From the NCBI GenBank assembly GCA_016281315.1, contig JAEEIJ010000058.1:37769-101768 (forward strand): a stretch of 64,000 bases of DNA, read 5' to 3'. This DNA is from Bacteroidales bacterium. GTDB lineage: Bacteria; Bacteroidota; Bacteroidia; Bacteroidales; UBA932. Shown one piece after another: positions 38,514 through 48,480 of the stretch. Under the pieces are notes generated by a model. That model saw only the letters and a list, made by a program, of their open reading frames with translations, did no database searches and was not told the origin of the DNA. The position numbers and the translations under genes were made by a program. Within the stretch, counting starts at the first letter, position 1. Each line of letters begins with the position of its first letter.

Positions 38514-39536
38514 ATGGACACGAAACCGGACATGATGGAAGAGAGAAGCGACATAGTGATTTATCAGTCAGAGGACGGACTGGTAACGATGGAAGCGATG
38601 GTTGACCCCAGACACGAAACAATCTGGGCCAGCCAGAAAGCAATTGCCATGCTCTTTGGGGTTTCAATACCTAACATCTCCTATCACTTCAAAAGAATTT
38701 TTGAAAGCGGAGAACTAGATGCCGGCACGGTAGTTAAAGATTTTTTAATTACCGCACAGAGCGGCGCCAGAGGCACATCTGAGGAAAGAATCAAATACTA
38801 CAACCTTGACGCGATTATATCAATCGGCTATCGGATTAATTCCATCCGTGCGACAAAGTTTCGCATTTGGGCATCCAGCGTCATCAAGCAGTATATGCTC
38901 AAGGGTTATGCGGTTAATCACAATGCCATCTCCGAGCAAAAATACGAAGACTTGAAAAAAGCCGTCGGCCTACTGGAGAATGTATTCAGCAAGGACCTGC
39001 TTCTGTCTTCGGACCAGGCCACAGACCTCTTCGATGTAATCCGCGACTATACCTACGCTCTGGACACGTTGGACGCCTACGACTACCAAAGCCTAAGAAT
39101 CGCAGACACAACGGCCCCGGAGCGTTTCCACGCCACGTATGAGAACGCGATTGAAGCCATTCAAAGTTTGAAAAAGAAGTTCGGGGGCAGTGACCTGTTC
39201 GGGGTAGAGAAAGACGCCTCTTTCCACAGCAGCATCGGCCAGATTTATCAGACGTGGGAAGGGAAAGACCTTTATCCCAGCATTGAGGAAAAGGCCGCCA
39301 TGCTGCTATATCTGGTTGTCAAGAATCACTCTTTTGTCGATGGCAACAAGCGTATCGCCGCCACGCTATTTTTGTGGTTTATGCAAAACAATGGCATACT
39401 TTATCGGCTTGACGGCACAAAGCGTATATCAGATGCATCCCTTGTCGCCCTGACTCTGATGATAGCCGAAAGCCATACGGACGAAATGGGAACGATGGTA
39501 AAGGTGGTAGTAAGCCTGATTAACCGTAAAAACTAA
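38514..39536 (+). CDS. RhuM-family protein with C-terminal Fic/Doc domain
   Basis: A 340-residue cytosolic protein. The N-terminal half (about 12-200) matches the RhuM virulence-protein family: IWASQKAIAMLFGVSIPNISYHFKRIF (HTH-like), YYNLDAIISIGYRINS and TKFRIWASSVIKQYMLKGY. The C-terminal part holds the Fic core HSFVDGNKR (272-280), fitting the HxFx(D/E)GN(K/G)R loop of AMP-transferring or Doc-type enzymes. No partner antitoxin gene is adjacent. GC content and codon use are lower than in rnhA and pdxA downstream, suggesting acquisition. Its stop codon abuts the rnhA start directly, and the first codons of both genes are near-identical. A TATCTTTG box (38498-38505) precedes it. Confidence 0.8.
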   Translation: MDTKPDMMEERSDIVIYQSEDGLVTMEAMVDPRHETIWASQKAIAMLFGVSIPNISYHFKRIFESGELDAGTVVKDFLITAQSGARGTSEERIKYYNLDAIISIGYRINSIRATKFRIWASSVIKQYMLKGYAVNHNAISEQKYEDLKKAVGLLENVFSKDLLLSSDQATDLFDVIRDYTYALDTLDAYDYQSLRIADTTAPERFHATYENAIEAIQSLKKKFGGSDLFGVEKDASFHSSIGQIYQTWEGKDLYPSIEEKAAMLLYLVVKNHSFVDGNKRIAATLFLWFMQNNGILYRLDGTKRISDASLVALTLMIAESHTDEMGTMVKVVVSLINRKN

Positions 39537-40016
39537 GTGGACACAAAACCAGCCATATATCTTTACACCGACGGAGCGGCCAGCGGCAACCCGGGTCCGG
39601 GGGGCTACGGGATCGTCCTGCGCTGCGGCACCTATGAGAAGGAAATCTCCGGGGGCTTCGCCTGCACCACCAACAACCGGATGGAACTGCTGGCGGTCAT
39701 TATCGGCCTGGAGGAAATCCGCTGGGACAACGCGGAGGTACACGTGGTGAGCGACTCCTCCTACGTGGTGAAGGCCCTCAACGAAGGCTGGCTGGAGCAG
39801 TGGAAGCGCAAAGGCTTCAAGGGCAAGAAGAACGTGGACCTCTGGCTCCGCTTCGACGCCGTGTACAAGAAGCACCGCGTGGCTTTCCACTGGATCAAGG
39901 GGCACGCCGGGCACCCCGAAAACGAGCGCTGCGACGCCCTGGCCGTCGCCGCCTACCATCAGCCCGGGCTCCCGGAAGATACCGGTTATACAGCAGAACA
40001 ACAGAACCTACTATAA
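39537..40016 (+). CDS. rnhA: Ribonuclease HI
   Basis: Degrades the RNA strand of RNA-DNA hybrids. The 159-residue protein carries the DEDD catalytic set: Asp in YTDGAASGNPGPGGYG, Glu in NRMELLAVI, Asp in VVSDSSYVVKAL, and Asp in ENERCDALA, plus the handle region WLEQWKRKGFKGKKN. The start appears to be GTG at 39537, immediately after the rhuM stop, giving MDTKPAIYLYTDG; the family usually starts within a few residues of the YTDG strand, so this is reasonable. It is followed 4 nt later by pdxA. Confidence 0.92.
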   Translation: MDTKPAIYLYTDGAASGNPGPGGYGIVLRCGTYEKEISGGFACTTNNRMELLAVIIGLEEIRWDNAEVHVVSDSSYVVKALNEGWLEQWKRKGFKGKKNVDLWLRFDAVYKKHRVAFHWIKGHAGHPENERCDALAVAAYHQPGLPEDTGYTAEQQNLL

Positions 40017-40020
40017 TATT

Positions 40021-41058
40021 ATGGCACTCCCTAAATTGGTCGTCGGCATCACGCAAGGCGACAGCAACGGAATCGGATACGAAGTCATCATCAAATCGCT
40101 CCAGGACGAACGCATCCTGGACTCGTTCACGCCGGTCATCTACGGCTCGTCCAAGCTGATGGGCTTCTACCGCAAGACCATCCATAACATCGGCCCGATG
40201 GACATCAACGTCATCAATGGGGCGGCCGATGCCAAACAGCGCAAGATCAACCTCGTGAACTGCCTCCCGGACAGCATCTACGCAGAGCCCGGGCAGAGCA
40301 CCCCGGACAGCGCCAAGGCGGCCATCAAGTCGCTGGAAATGGCGGTCAAGGACCTCAAGGACGGGCAGATCGACGTGCTCGTAACCGCCCCCATCAACAA
40401 ACGCGCGATGGCGGCCGAAGGCTTCTCGGACACCGGCCACACGGAGTACCTGCAAGAGCAGTTCGGGGCCGATGACGTGACGATGATCATGGTGAGCCCG
40501 CAGCTGAAAATCGGTGTCGTAACGGGCCACATTCCCCTGCGCGAAGTCCCGAAAAAACTCACCAAGGAAAGCATCCTGGGGAAACTGCGCATTATGAACG
40601 CCTCGCTGGAGCGGGACTTCGGCATTCCCAATCCCAAGATCGCCGTCCTGGGCCTGAACCCGCACTGCGGGGACGGCGGCCTGCTGGGCGACGAAGAGCA
40701 GAACATCATCCTCCCGGCCGTGCAGGAAGCCACCCGCGAGGGAATCCAGGCCTTCGGCCCGTACTCCCCCGACGGCTTCTTCGGCCTGGGGAACTACAGC
40801 CGCTTCGACGGGACCCTCGCGATGTACCACGACCAAGGCCTCGCGCCCTTCAAGGCCATCGCCTTCGCCGACGGCGTGAACTTCACCGCCGGCCTCCCGA
40901 TCGTGCGCACCTCGCCGGATCACGGCACCGCCTATGACATGGCCGGCCGGGACGAGGCCGATCCCCGCTCGATGATGAGCGCCATCTACACCGCCATCGA
41001 CATCTTCCGCCGCCGCCTCCAGTACGACACCCTCCACGAAGCCCGCGCCAAACGCTAA
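40021..41058 (+). CDS. pdxA: 4-hydroxythreonine-4-phosphate dehydrogenase
   Basis: An NAD-dependent enzyme of the DXP-dependent pyridoxal 5'-phosphate pathway. The 345-residue protein shows VGITQGDSNGIGYEVI, VLVTAPINKRAM, FSDTGHTEYL (metal His), VVTGHIPLREVP, LGLNPHCGDGGLLGDEE, YHDQGLAPFKAI and the C-terminal RTSPDHGTAYDMAG, all standard blocks. Length is normal. Tightly packed between rnhA (4 nt) and the WYL regulator (4 nt). Confidence 0.95.
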   Translation: MALPKLVVGITQGDSNGIGYEVIIKSLQDERILDSFTPVIYGSSKLMGFYRKTIHNIGPMDINVINGAADAKQRKINLVNCLPDSIYAEPGQSTPDSAKAAIKSLEMAVKDLKDGQIDVLVTAPINKRAMAAEGFSDTGHTEYLQEQFGADDVTMIMVSPQLKIGVVTGHIPLREVPKKLTKESILGKLRIMNASLERDFGIPNPKIAVLGLNPHCGDGGLLGDEEQNIILPAVQEATREGIQAFGPYSPDGFFGLGNYSRFDGTLAMYHDQGLAPFKAIAFADGVNFTAGLPIVRTSPDHGTAYDMAGRDEADPRSMMSAIYTAIDIFRRRLQYDTLHEARAKR

Positions 41059-41062
41059 GCCT

Positions 41063-41956
41063 ATGGTCCCGGAGCTGGTGGAGAAATACGTTTTCCTGGT
41101 GCAGACCTTCGTGGAAGCGGGGGATGCGGGGCTTTCCCTGCAGCAGATCCAGCGCCGTTGGGAAGGCCGATACGGGGAGTCCTATCCCCGCCGGAGCTTT
41201 TTGAACCACCGTGCTGCCGTGGAAGAGGTCTTCGGAGTTGCCATCACTTGCGACCGCAGCACCAACCGCTACCGGATAGACCGGAGTGAAACGGCCGTAG
41301 ACGAACGGGAAGCGGCGAATTACCTCATCAATACCTTCACCGTCAACAGCCTCCTTACCCTGGGCAAGGAACGGTTGAGCGGCAGGGTATCGGTGGAGGA
41401 CGTCCCTTCCGGCCAGCAGTGGCTCACCGTGGCGATGCAGGCCCTGCTGGACAATGCCGTGCTTCACCTTCAATACAAAAAATACCTGAGCGGCGAGTCC
41501 GAGAGCCGGACGGTCCGCCCCTATGCCGTGAAGGAGTTCGCCAAACGCTGGTACCTGGTGGCCTGGAGCGAAGACGCCAAGTCGCTGCGCACCTATGCCC
41601 TGGACCGTATCCAGGCGATGGAACGCACCGGCGAGAGTTTCAAAATGCCCCGGGACTTCGACGTGGACGAAGCCTTCCGCGACAGCTACGGCATCTACCT
41701 GCCGGAAGGGAAGAAACCCGTCCTTATCAAACTGAAAGCTACGGAGCGGGAAGCCGCCTATCTGAGGGATCTTCCCCTCCACCCCAGCCAGACGGACCTG
41801 GGCGGCGGCGTTTTCGCCATCCGGGTGGTCCCCAACCCCAACCTGATGATGGACCTTTGCGCCCGCGCCGGCTCGCTGGAAGTGCTGGAGCCTGCGGATC
41901 TGCGCCAGGCCGTCTTAGATACCCTGAAAAAAGCCATTCAACTATATGAACATTAA
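41063..41956 (+). CDS. WYL-domain transcriptional regulator
   Basis: A 297-residue DNA-binding protein. The N-terminal third is a winged-helix-like region (SLQQIQRRWEGRYGESYPRRSFLNHRAAVEEVFGV). The central WYL domain has the pattern RPYAVKEFAKRWYLVAWSEDAKSLRTYALDRIQAME. The C-terminal WCX-type extension follows (VLIKLKATEREAAYLRDLPLHPSQ). WYL domains sense nucleic acids or small ligands; many regulate defence or DNA-repair genes, but targets here are unknown. The last 11 nt overlap the start of the S9 peptidase gene. Confidence 0.82.
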   Translation: MVPELVEKYVFLVQTFVEAGDAGLSLQQIQRRWEGRYGESYPRRSFLNHRAAVEEVFGVAITCDRSTNRYRIDRSETAVDEREAANYLINTFTVNSLLTLGKERLSGRVSVEDVPSGQQWLTVAMQALLDNAVLHLQYKKYLSGESESRTVRPYAVKEFAKRWYLVAWSEDAKSLRTYALDRIQAMERTGESFKMPRDFDVDEAFRDSYGIYLPEGKKPVLIKLKATEREAAYLRDLPLHPSQTDLGGGVFAIRVVPNPNLMMDLCARAGSLEVLEPADLRQAVLDTLKKAIQLYEH

Positions 41957-44141
41957 ATTCTTTGCGGCCCTGGCCGGAGTTCTCGTCCTCGCCGCCTGCT
42001 CGAACGAAATGAAAACTGAGAAAGGATACATCGGCCCGGCCGAAATGGAAATCACCGACGGACATATGAGCCCGGAGGTGCTCCTCTCCCTGGGACGCCT
42101 GAGCGACCCGCAGCTCTCCCCCGACGGAAAAACCATCCTCTACGGCGTGAGCTACTCCTCCATCGCCGAGAACCGCAGCGTGCGGAACCTCTTCACCATC
42201 CCGGTGGAAGGGGGCCGGCCCACGCAGCTCACTAAGGACGGGAAGAGCCTTTCATCGGCCCGCTGGAGCACCGACGGAAAGGCCGTCTATTTCCTGCAGG
42301 ACGGCCAGCTCTGGAAGGCAGCCTATAAGAAAGGCCGATTAGGTAATCGCCTGAAACTCACCGACATCCCCGCCGGCATCGAGGACTATCTCCTCTCCCC
42401 CGACGAGGCGCAGCTGATCTTCGTTTCCGGCGTGCACAGCGCCGTGGAAGTGCCCGCGGATACCGACCCTGCACTGGACAAGGCCGAAGCCTACGCCACG
42501 GAAGACCTGATGTACCGCCACTGGGACCACTGGCGCACGGAAATCTGCCACAGTTTCATCGCCCCGATGGGGAACGGCATCATCAAAGACGGCCTGGACA
42601 TCCTGGAGGGCGAACTGTTCGAACTCCCGAACGGGCCGTTCAGCGACATCGCGGACCTCTGCTGGAGCCCCGACGGCCGCTACATCGCCTACAGCTGCAA
42701 GAAACTCACGGGCAGGGAGTATGCCTTCTCCACCAACACCTGCATCTACATTTATTGTCCGCTCACGGGCGAGACTTCCCAGGTGACGTTCGAGGGCGGT
42801 TACGACACCCATCCGGTGTGGAGCCCGGACGGCGGAAAGCTGGCCTGGCTCTCGATGGAAAGGGACGGTTACGAGGCCGATAAAGTGCGTCTTATGATGG
42901 GCGAAGTGGTGTACGAGGAAGAGGGTGAAGGCCAGTGCGCGAACCCTGTCGTGACGAACATCCGCGACCTCACGCAGGACTTCAAATACAATGCGGAAAG
43001 CCCTGTTTGGTCGGAGGATAGCAACTCCATTTATTTCGCTGCTTTGGCCGAGGGCATCCAGGGAATCTTCAACGTGATTCCGGATGCCGGAGAGCTCTTC
43101 CGCCTCACCGCGGACAACCTTTGGTTCGACTTCGGCTCCCCCTTCGGCATCCTGCAGGACGGGACCCTTCTCACCACCTATCAGTCGATGGACTTCCCCA
43201 CCGAACTGGTGGCCGTTTCCGGCAACGCCATCCGGCAGATTACCTTCGAAAACGAACACCTCCTGGGCCAGCTGGACAAGCACGACACCGAGGCCCGCTG
43301 GCTGGACACCGTGGACGGACAGAAAATGCTCACCTGGGTGCTCTATCCGCCGCAGTTCGACGCCACCAGGACCTATCCCGCCATCGAAATCTGCCTGGGC
43401 GGTCCTCAGGGCACGCTTTCGCAGGGCTGGAGCTACCGCTGGAACTACCTGCTGATGTGCCACCAGGGCTACGTGGTGGTCCTCCCCAACCGCCGGGGTA
43501 CGACCGCCTTCGGCCAGCCTTGGTGCGAGGAGATTTCGGGCGACTACATCGGCCTGAATATGGACGACTACCTCACCGCCGCGAAGGCCATTAAGGCCGA
43601 ACCCTACGTGAGCGGCGTCGCGGCCTGCGGGGCCTCCTACGGCGGCTACAGCGTGTACTATCTCGCCGGCATCCACGGGGACGTGTACGACTGCTTCATC
43701 GCCCACGCGGGCATCTTCAACGAGGAGCATATGTACTACACCACGGAGGAGATGTGGTTCCCCAACTGGGACAACGGCGGCCTGCACGAGTATGCCTTCG
43801 AGCCGGACCAGGTGGGCCCGGCCGGGGACGGCGTCACCTTCGGCGGCATCAAGCAGGGCGGCTCCCCCTGGAGCAATCTCCCAAAAGCCCGCCGCCACTA
43901 CGACAACTCCCCGCATAAGCTGGTGCAGAACTGGCACACGCCCATCCTCTGCATCCACGGCGGCTCGGACTTCCGCGTCCCCTACGACGAAGGAATGGCC
44001 GCGTTCAACGCCGCCCAGCTGATGGGTGTTCCTTCCAAACTGATTGTGTTCCCGGGCGAGAACCACTGGATCCTGAAGCCGCAGAACGCCCTTTACTGGC
44101 ACCGCAGCTACTTCGGCTGGCTGGACCGCTGGATGAAATAG
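41946..44141 (+). CDS. S9-family dipeptidyl/acyl peptidase lipoprotein
   Basis: A 731-residue exported serine peptidase. Lipobox LAGVLVLAACSN (Cys18). A beta-propeller with Asp-box-like repeats (LSPDGKTILYGVSY, WSTDGKAVYFLQ, WSPDGRYIAYSC, WSPDGGKLAWLS, WSEDSNSIYFAA) covers about 50-430. The alpha/beta-hydrolase domain follows, with nucleophile GASYGGYS, Asp in GGSDFRVPYD and His in GENHWIL. This is the architecture of S9C enzymes such as DPP5 of Porphyromonas, which release dipeptides in the periplasm. Exact specificity cannot be read. Confidence 0.88.
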   Translation: MNIKFFAALAGVLVLAACSNEMKTEKGYIGPAEMEITDGHMSPEVLLSLGRLSDPQLSPDGKTILYGVSYSSIAENRSVRNLFTIPVEGGRPTQLTKDGKSLSSARWSTDGKAVYFLQDGQLWKAAYKKGRLGNRLKLTDIPAGIEDYLLSPDEAQLIFVSGVHSAVEVPADTDPALDKAEAYATEDLMYRHWDHWRTEICHSFIAPMGNGIIKDGLDILEGELFELPNGPFSDIADLCWSPDGRYIAYSCKKLTGREYAFSTNTCIYIYCPLTGETSQVTFEGGYDTHPVWSPDGGKLAWLSMERDGYEADKVRLMMGEVVYEEEGEGQCANPVVTNIRDLTQDFKYNAESPVWSEDSNSIYFAALAEGIQGIFNVIPDAGELFRLTADNLWFDFGSPFGILQDGTLLTTYQSMDFPTELVAVSGNAIRQITFENEHLLGQLDKHDTEARWLDTVDGQKMLTWVLYPPQFDATRTYPAIEICLGGPQGTLSQGWSYRWNYLLMCHQGYVVVLPNRRGTTAFGQPWCEEISGDYIGLNMDDYLTAAKAIKAEPYVSGVAACGASYGGYSVYYLAGIHGDVYDCFIAHAGIFNEEHMYYTTEEMWFPNWDNGGLHEYAFEPDQVGPAGDGVTFGGIKQGGSPWSNLPKARRHYDNSPHKLVQNWHTPILCIHGGSDFRVPYDEGMAAFNAAQLMGVPSKLIVFPGENHWILKPQNALYWHRSYFGWLDRWMK

Positions 44142-44145
44142 ACCT

Positions 44146-46275
<2,130 letters not shown>

Positions 46276-46324
46276 CGCCATTCCACCTGTAACGCGCTTA
46301 CCCCGGAAAACCGCAGGACACGTG

Positions 46325-46555
46325 TATGGGCTTGGGCCGTCAGGCCCGGCACCCGACCCCCGAATGTATTTGTGCCGCCCCTCTTCCGCACGGGCAGGTG
46401 ATGAGGCTGCAGGAAGCACTGCACGGAAGTAGGGGTTCCCCAAAAGAGCACTGTTGTTTGGACGCGGGCGAGTGTCTCAGCGCGCAGGACGAGCGGCCAA
46501 ATGACAGTGCCGCCAAGCCGTCAGGCGCGGCAGGGGGCGCCAGCCCCTGGCACTC
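46325..46555. repeat. Dispersed structured repeat A, copy 2
   Basis: Counterpart of 10711-10940 in the gap after recG. The GTCA-loop hairpin is GGGCC/GGCCC (46334-46347), the GTGCCGCCC..TTCCGC..GGGCAGG block follows, and the 28-nt box is at 46512-46539. A 14-bp stem pairs 46448-46461 (GCACTGTTGTTTGG) with 46497-46510 (CCAAATGACAGTGC), including two G-U pairs. The distal half of this stem is unrelated to that of copy 1, yet both pair. No gene is visible in 46276-46587. Confidence 0.75.
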
Positions 46556-46587
46556 CCTCCGAATATGGCACCTACCATCCCCTGTTT

Positions 46588-46741
46588 GGACCAGGTCCAA
46601 GCCATTTTTGGACGCGGTTTAATTCCAGGTGGTGGACCAGGTCCACCGATTGTGCCTCCCAGGCACCTGGAATGCATTGTTGCTGGACCAGGTCCAGGGG
46701 CTAAAATGAAACCTCGTCCAAATATCAAGGGGACCACGACC
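46588..46741. repeat. GGACC(A/T)GGTCC palindrome array, copy 2 (intergenic)
   Basis: Motif positions 46588, 46610, 46634, 46685, 46709 and 46731 reproduce the 22-24-51-24-22 spacing of the array at 11557. Motifs 1, 3 and 4 are GGACCAGGTCC. Motif 2 (GGACGCGGTTT) and motif 5 (AAACCTCGTCC) have both drifted but remain complementary at 10 of 11 positions. Motif 6 is GGACCACGACC. The central 40 nt hold hairpin GTGCCT-CCC-AGGCAC (46652-46666). Outside the motifs similarity to copy 1 is limited (ATTTTTGGAC, TTTAATTCCA). Confidence 0.9.
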
Positions 46742-46752
46742 AATAATGTGGT

Positions 46753-46924
46753 GGACCTGGTCCAAGGATTCGTGCACGATGGACCTGGTCCAACGGCCAG
46801 CACGGGGGATCATAAAAATATGACGAGAATTTGGGTTCAGACGTGCTCCAGCACAGGAGAGCGTGATTATTAGCCAAAATATTGGGTTCAGACGTGCTGC
46901 CGCCGGGTGAGGTGGACCTGGTCC
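46753..46924. repeat. Further GGACCTGGTCC motifs and a TTGGGTTCAGACGTGCT direct repeat
   Basis: Three more perfect GGACCTGGTCC motifs lie at 46753-46763 (22 nt after the last array motif), 46781-46791 and 46914-46924. Between them TTGGGTTCAGACGTGCT occurs at 46831-46847 and 46882-46898, 51 bp apart, the same distance as the central gap of the arrays. Nothing coding is recognisable. Confidence 0.75.
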
Positions 46925-46984
46925 ACGACGCGGGCGGGAGCACGGTGGGCGCCTGCATGCAGCGCTCAGCGCGAGCAGGATGCG

Positions 46985-47045
46985 CCCGGGAGGGCGGTGC
47001 GGGCAGGGCGCACCCGGGAGCGCAGCGCCGCAGGCAGTGCCCGGG
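46985..47045. repeat. Three CCCGGG-centred palindromes upstream of the gdhA promoter
   Basis: CCCGGG occurs at 46985-46990, 47013-47018 and 47040-47045 (28 and 27 bp apart), in settings such as GCGCCCGGGAGGGCG and CACCCGGGAGCGC. The stretch 46930-47068 is extremely GC-rich and ends just before the -33 box of gdhA. No gene is seen; the open frame that runs into gdhA here is a composition artefact. Confidence 0.6.
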
Positions 47046-47068
47046 TGGCGCGCCACGCTCCCGCGCAC

Positions 47069-47099
47069 TTGCATATACGCGAAAAAGTCCGTACATTTG
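47069..47099 (+). promoter_or_regulatory. Bacteroidetes-type promoter of gdhA
   Basis: TTG at 47069-47071, 20 nt, then TACATTTG at 47092-47099. Predicted start near 47105 gives a leader of about 20 nt. It probably drives the long gdhA-to-acyltransferase gene run. Confidence 0.75.
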
Positions 47100-47124
47100 T
47101 TGGATTATATACCGAAACGAACGT

Positions 47125-48480
47125 ATGGACAACTTTACAAAGAATTACATTGAGGGCTTTATGGGCCAGGTAATCGCCCGGAATCCCGGAGAGCCGGAAT
47201 TCCACCAGGCCGTCCGCGAAGTGGTGGAGAGCGTCGCGTCCTACATCACGGAGAATCCCCAGCTGATGGACCAGAAGATCCTGGAACGCATCGTGGAACC
47301 CGAGCGCATCGTCATTTTCCGTGTCCCCTGGATGGACGACCGCGGCGAGGTGCAGATCAACCGCGGCTTCCGCGTGCAGTGCAACAGCGCCATCGGCCCG
47401 TATAAGGGCGGCCTCCGCTTCCACCCCAGCGTAAACCTCTCCATCATGAAGTTCCTCGCCTTCGAGCAAACTTTCAAAAACGCCCTCACCACCCTCCCGA
47501 TGGGCGGCGCCAAAGGCGGCAGCGACTTCAATCCCCGCGGCAAGTCGGACGCCGAAGTGATGCGCTTCTGCCAGAGCTTTATGACGGAGCTCCAGCGCCA
47601 CATCGGGGCCGATACAGACGTCCCCGCCGGTGACATCGGCGTAGGCGGACGCGAGATCGGCTTCCTCTTCGGCCAGTACAAACGCCTGAGGGACGAATTC
47701 TCCGGCACCCTCACCGGAAAGGGCCTCGCCTGGGGCGGCTCGCTCCTGCGCCCGGAAGCCACCGGTTACGGCCTGTGCTACTTCGCGGAGCAGATGCTCG
47801 CCACCCGCGGCGAGAGCTTCAAGGGCAAGAAAGTGAACATCTCCGGTGCCGGAAACGTGGCCCAGTACGCCGCCCAGAAGGCGATGCGCCTGGGCGCCAA
47901 GGTCCAGACCCTCTCGGACTCCGACGGCTTCGTCTTCGATCCCGACGGCCTCAACGAGGAAAAGATGGCCTACGTGCTGGAACTGAAGAACATCCGCCGC
48001 GGCCGCATCAAGGAATATGCGCAGAAATATCCCGGCGCCACATACTATCCCGGCGAGCGCCCGTGGAAGATTCCCTGCGACATCGCCCTCCCCTGCGCCA
48101 CGCAGAATGAAATCGAGGCGCAGGACGCGGAGAACATCGTAAAGGGCGGCGCCATCTGCGTGGCCGAAGGCGCCAATATGCCCACCACCCCGGACGCCAT
48201 CCGCATCATCCAGGGCGCGGGCCTGCTCTATTCTCCGGGCAAGGCCTCGAACGCCGGGGGCGTAGCCACCAGCGGCCTGGAGATGAGCCAGAACTCGATG
48301 CGTCAGCACTGGACGGCCGAGGAAGTGGACAATTACCTTCGCCGCATTATGTCGGATATCCACGCCGCCTGCGTGAAATACGGAACGCAGGAAGACGGCA
48401 CCGTCAACTACGTTAAAGGCGCCAATATTGCCGGCTTCATCAAGGTGGCCGGCGCCATGACAGACCAAGGACTCGTATGA
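47125..48480 (+). CDS. gdhA: NADP-type glutamate dehydrogenase
   Basis: Interconverts 2-oxoglutarate plus ammonia and glutamate; in Bacteroidales a main route of ammonia assimilation. The 451-residue protein has the hexameric GDH features: RGFRVQCNSAIGPYKGGLRFHPSVN, LPMGGAKGGSDFNPRGKSDAEVMRFCQSF (catalytic Lys), VPAGDIGVGGREIGFLFGQYKRL, a Rossmann stretch NISGAGNVAQYAAQKA, and NMPTTPDA. The start ATG 47125 matches family length and sits 25 nt after the -7 box. The stop overlaps the next start (ATGATG). Confidence 0.95.
   Translation: MDNFTKNYIEGFMGQVIARNPGEPEFHQAVREVVESVASYITENPQLMDQKILERIVEPERIVIFRVPWMDDRGEVQINRGFRVQCNSAIGPYKGGLRFHPSVNLSIMKFLAFEQTFKNALTTLPMGGAKGGSDFNPRGKSDAEVMRFCQSFMTELQRHIGADTDVPAGDIGVGGREIGFLFGQYKRLRDEFSGTLTGKGLAWGGSLLRPEATGYGLCYFAEQMLATRGESFKGKKVNISGAGNVAQYAAQKAMRLGAKVQTLSDSDGFVFDPDGLNEEKMAYVLELKNIRRGRIKEYAQKYPGATYYPGERPWKIPCDIALPCATQNEIEAQDAENIVKGGAICVAEGANMPTTPDAIRIIQGAGLLYSPGKASNAGGVATSGLEMSQNSMRQHWTAEEVDNYLRRIMSDIHAACVKYGTQEDGTVNYVKGANIAGFIKVAGAMTDQGLV

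Noticed and set aside
38237..39536. Genomic island or prophage around rhuM
   Set aside because: Composition changes, but there is no integrase, attachment-site repeat, phage gene or tRNA at the border.
46588..46791. CRISPR array
   Set aside because: The repeats are 11-nt palindromes with unequal but fixed gaps of 22, 24 and 51; the gaps are partly shared between two loci, and no cas gene is present.
46882..47124. An 81-codon N-terminal extension of gdhA
   Set aside because: It crosses repeats and the gdhA promoter; GDH family length and the -7 box place the start at 47125.
46276..47124. Short frames in the recG-gdhA gap (for example 46340-46600 and 46619-47074 on the minus strand)
   Set aside because: They are made of the repeats themselves, lack plausible starts and encode Gly/Pro/Arg-rich low-complexity sequence.
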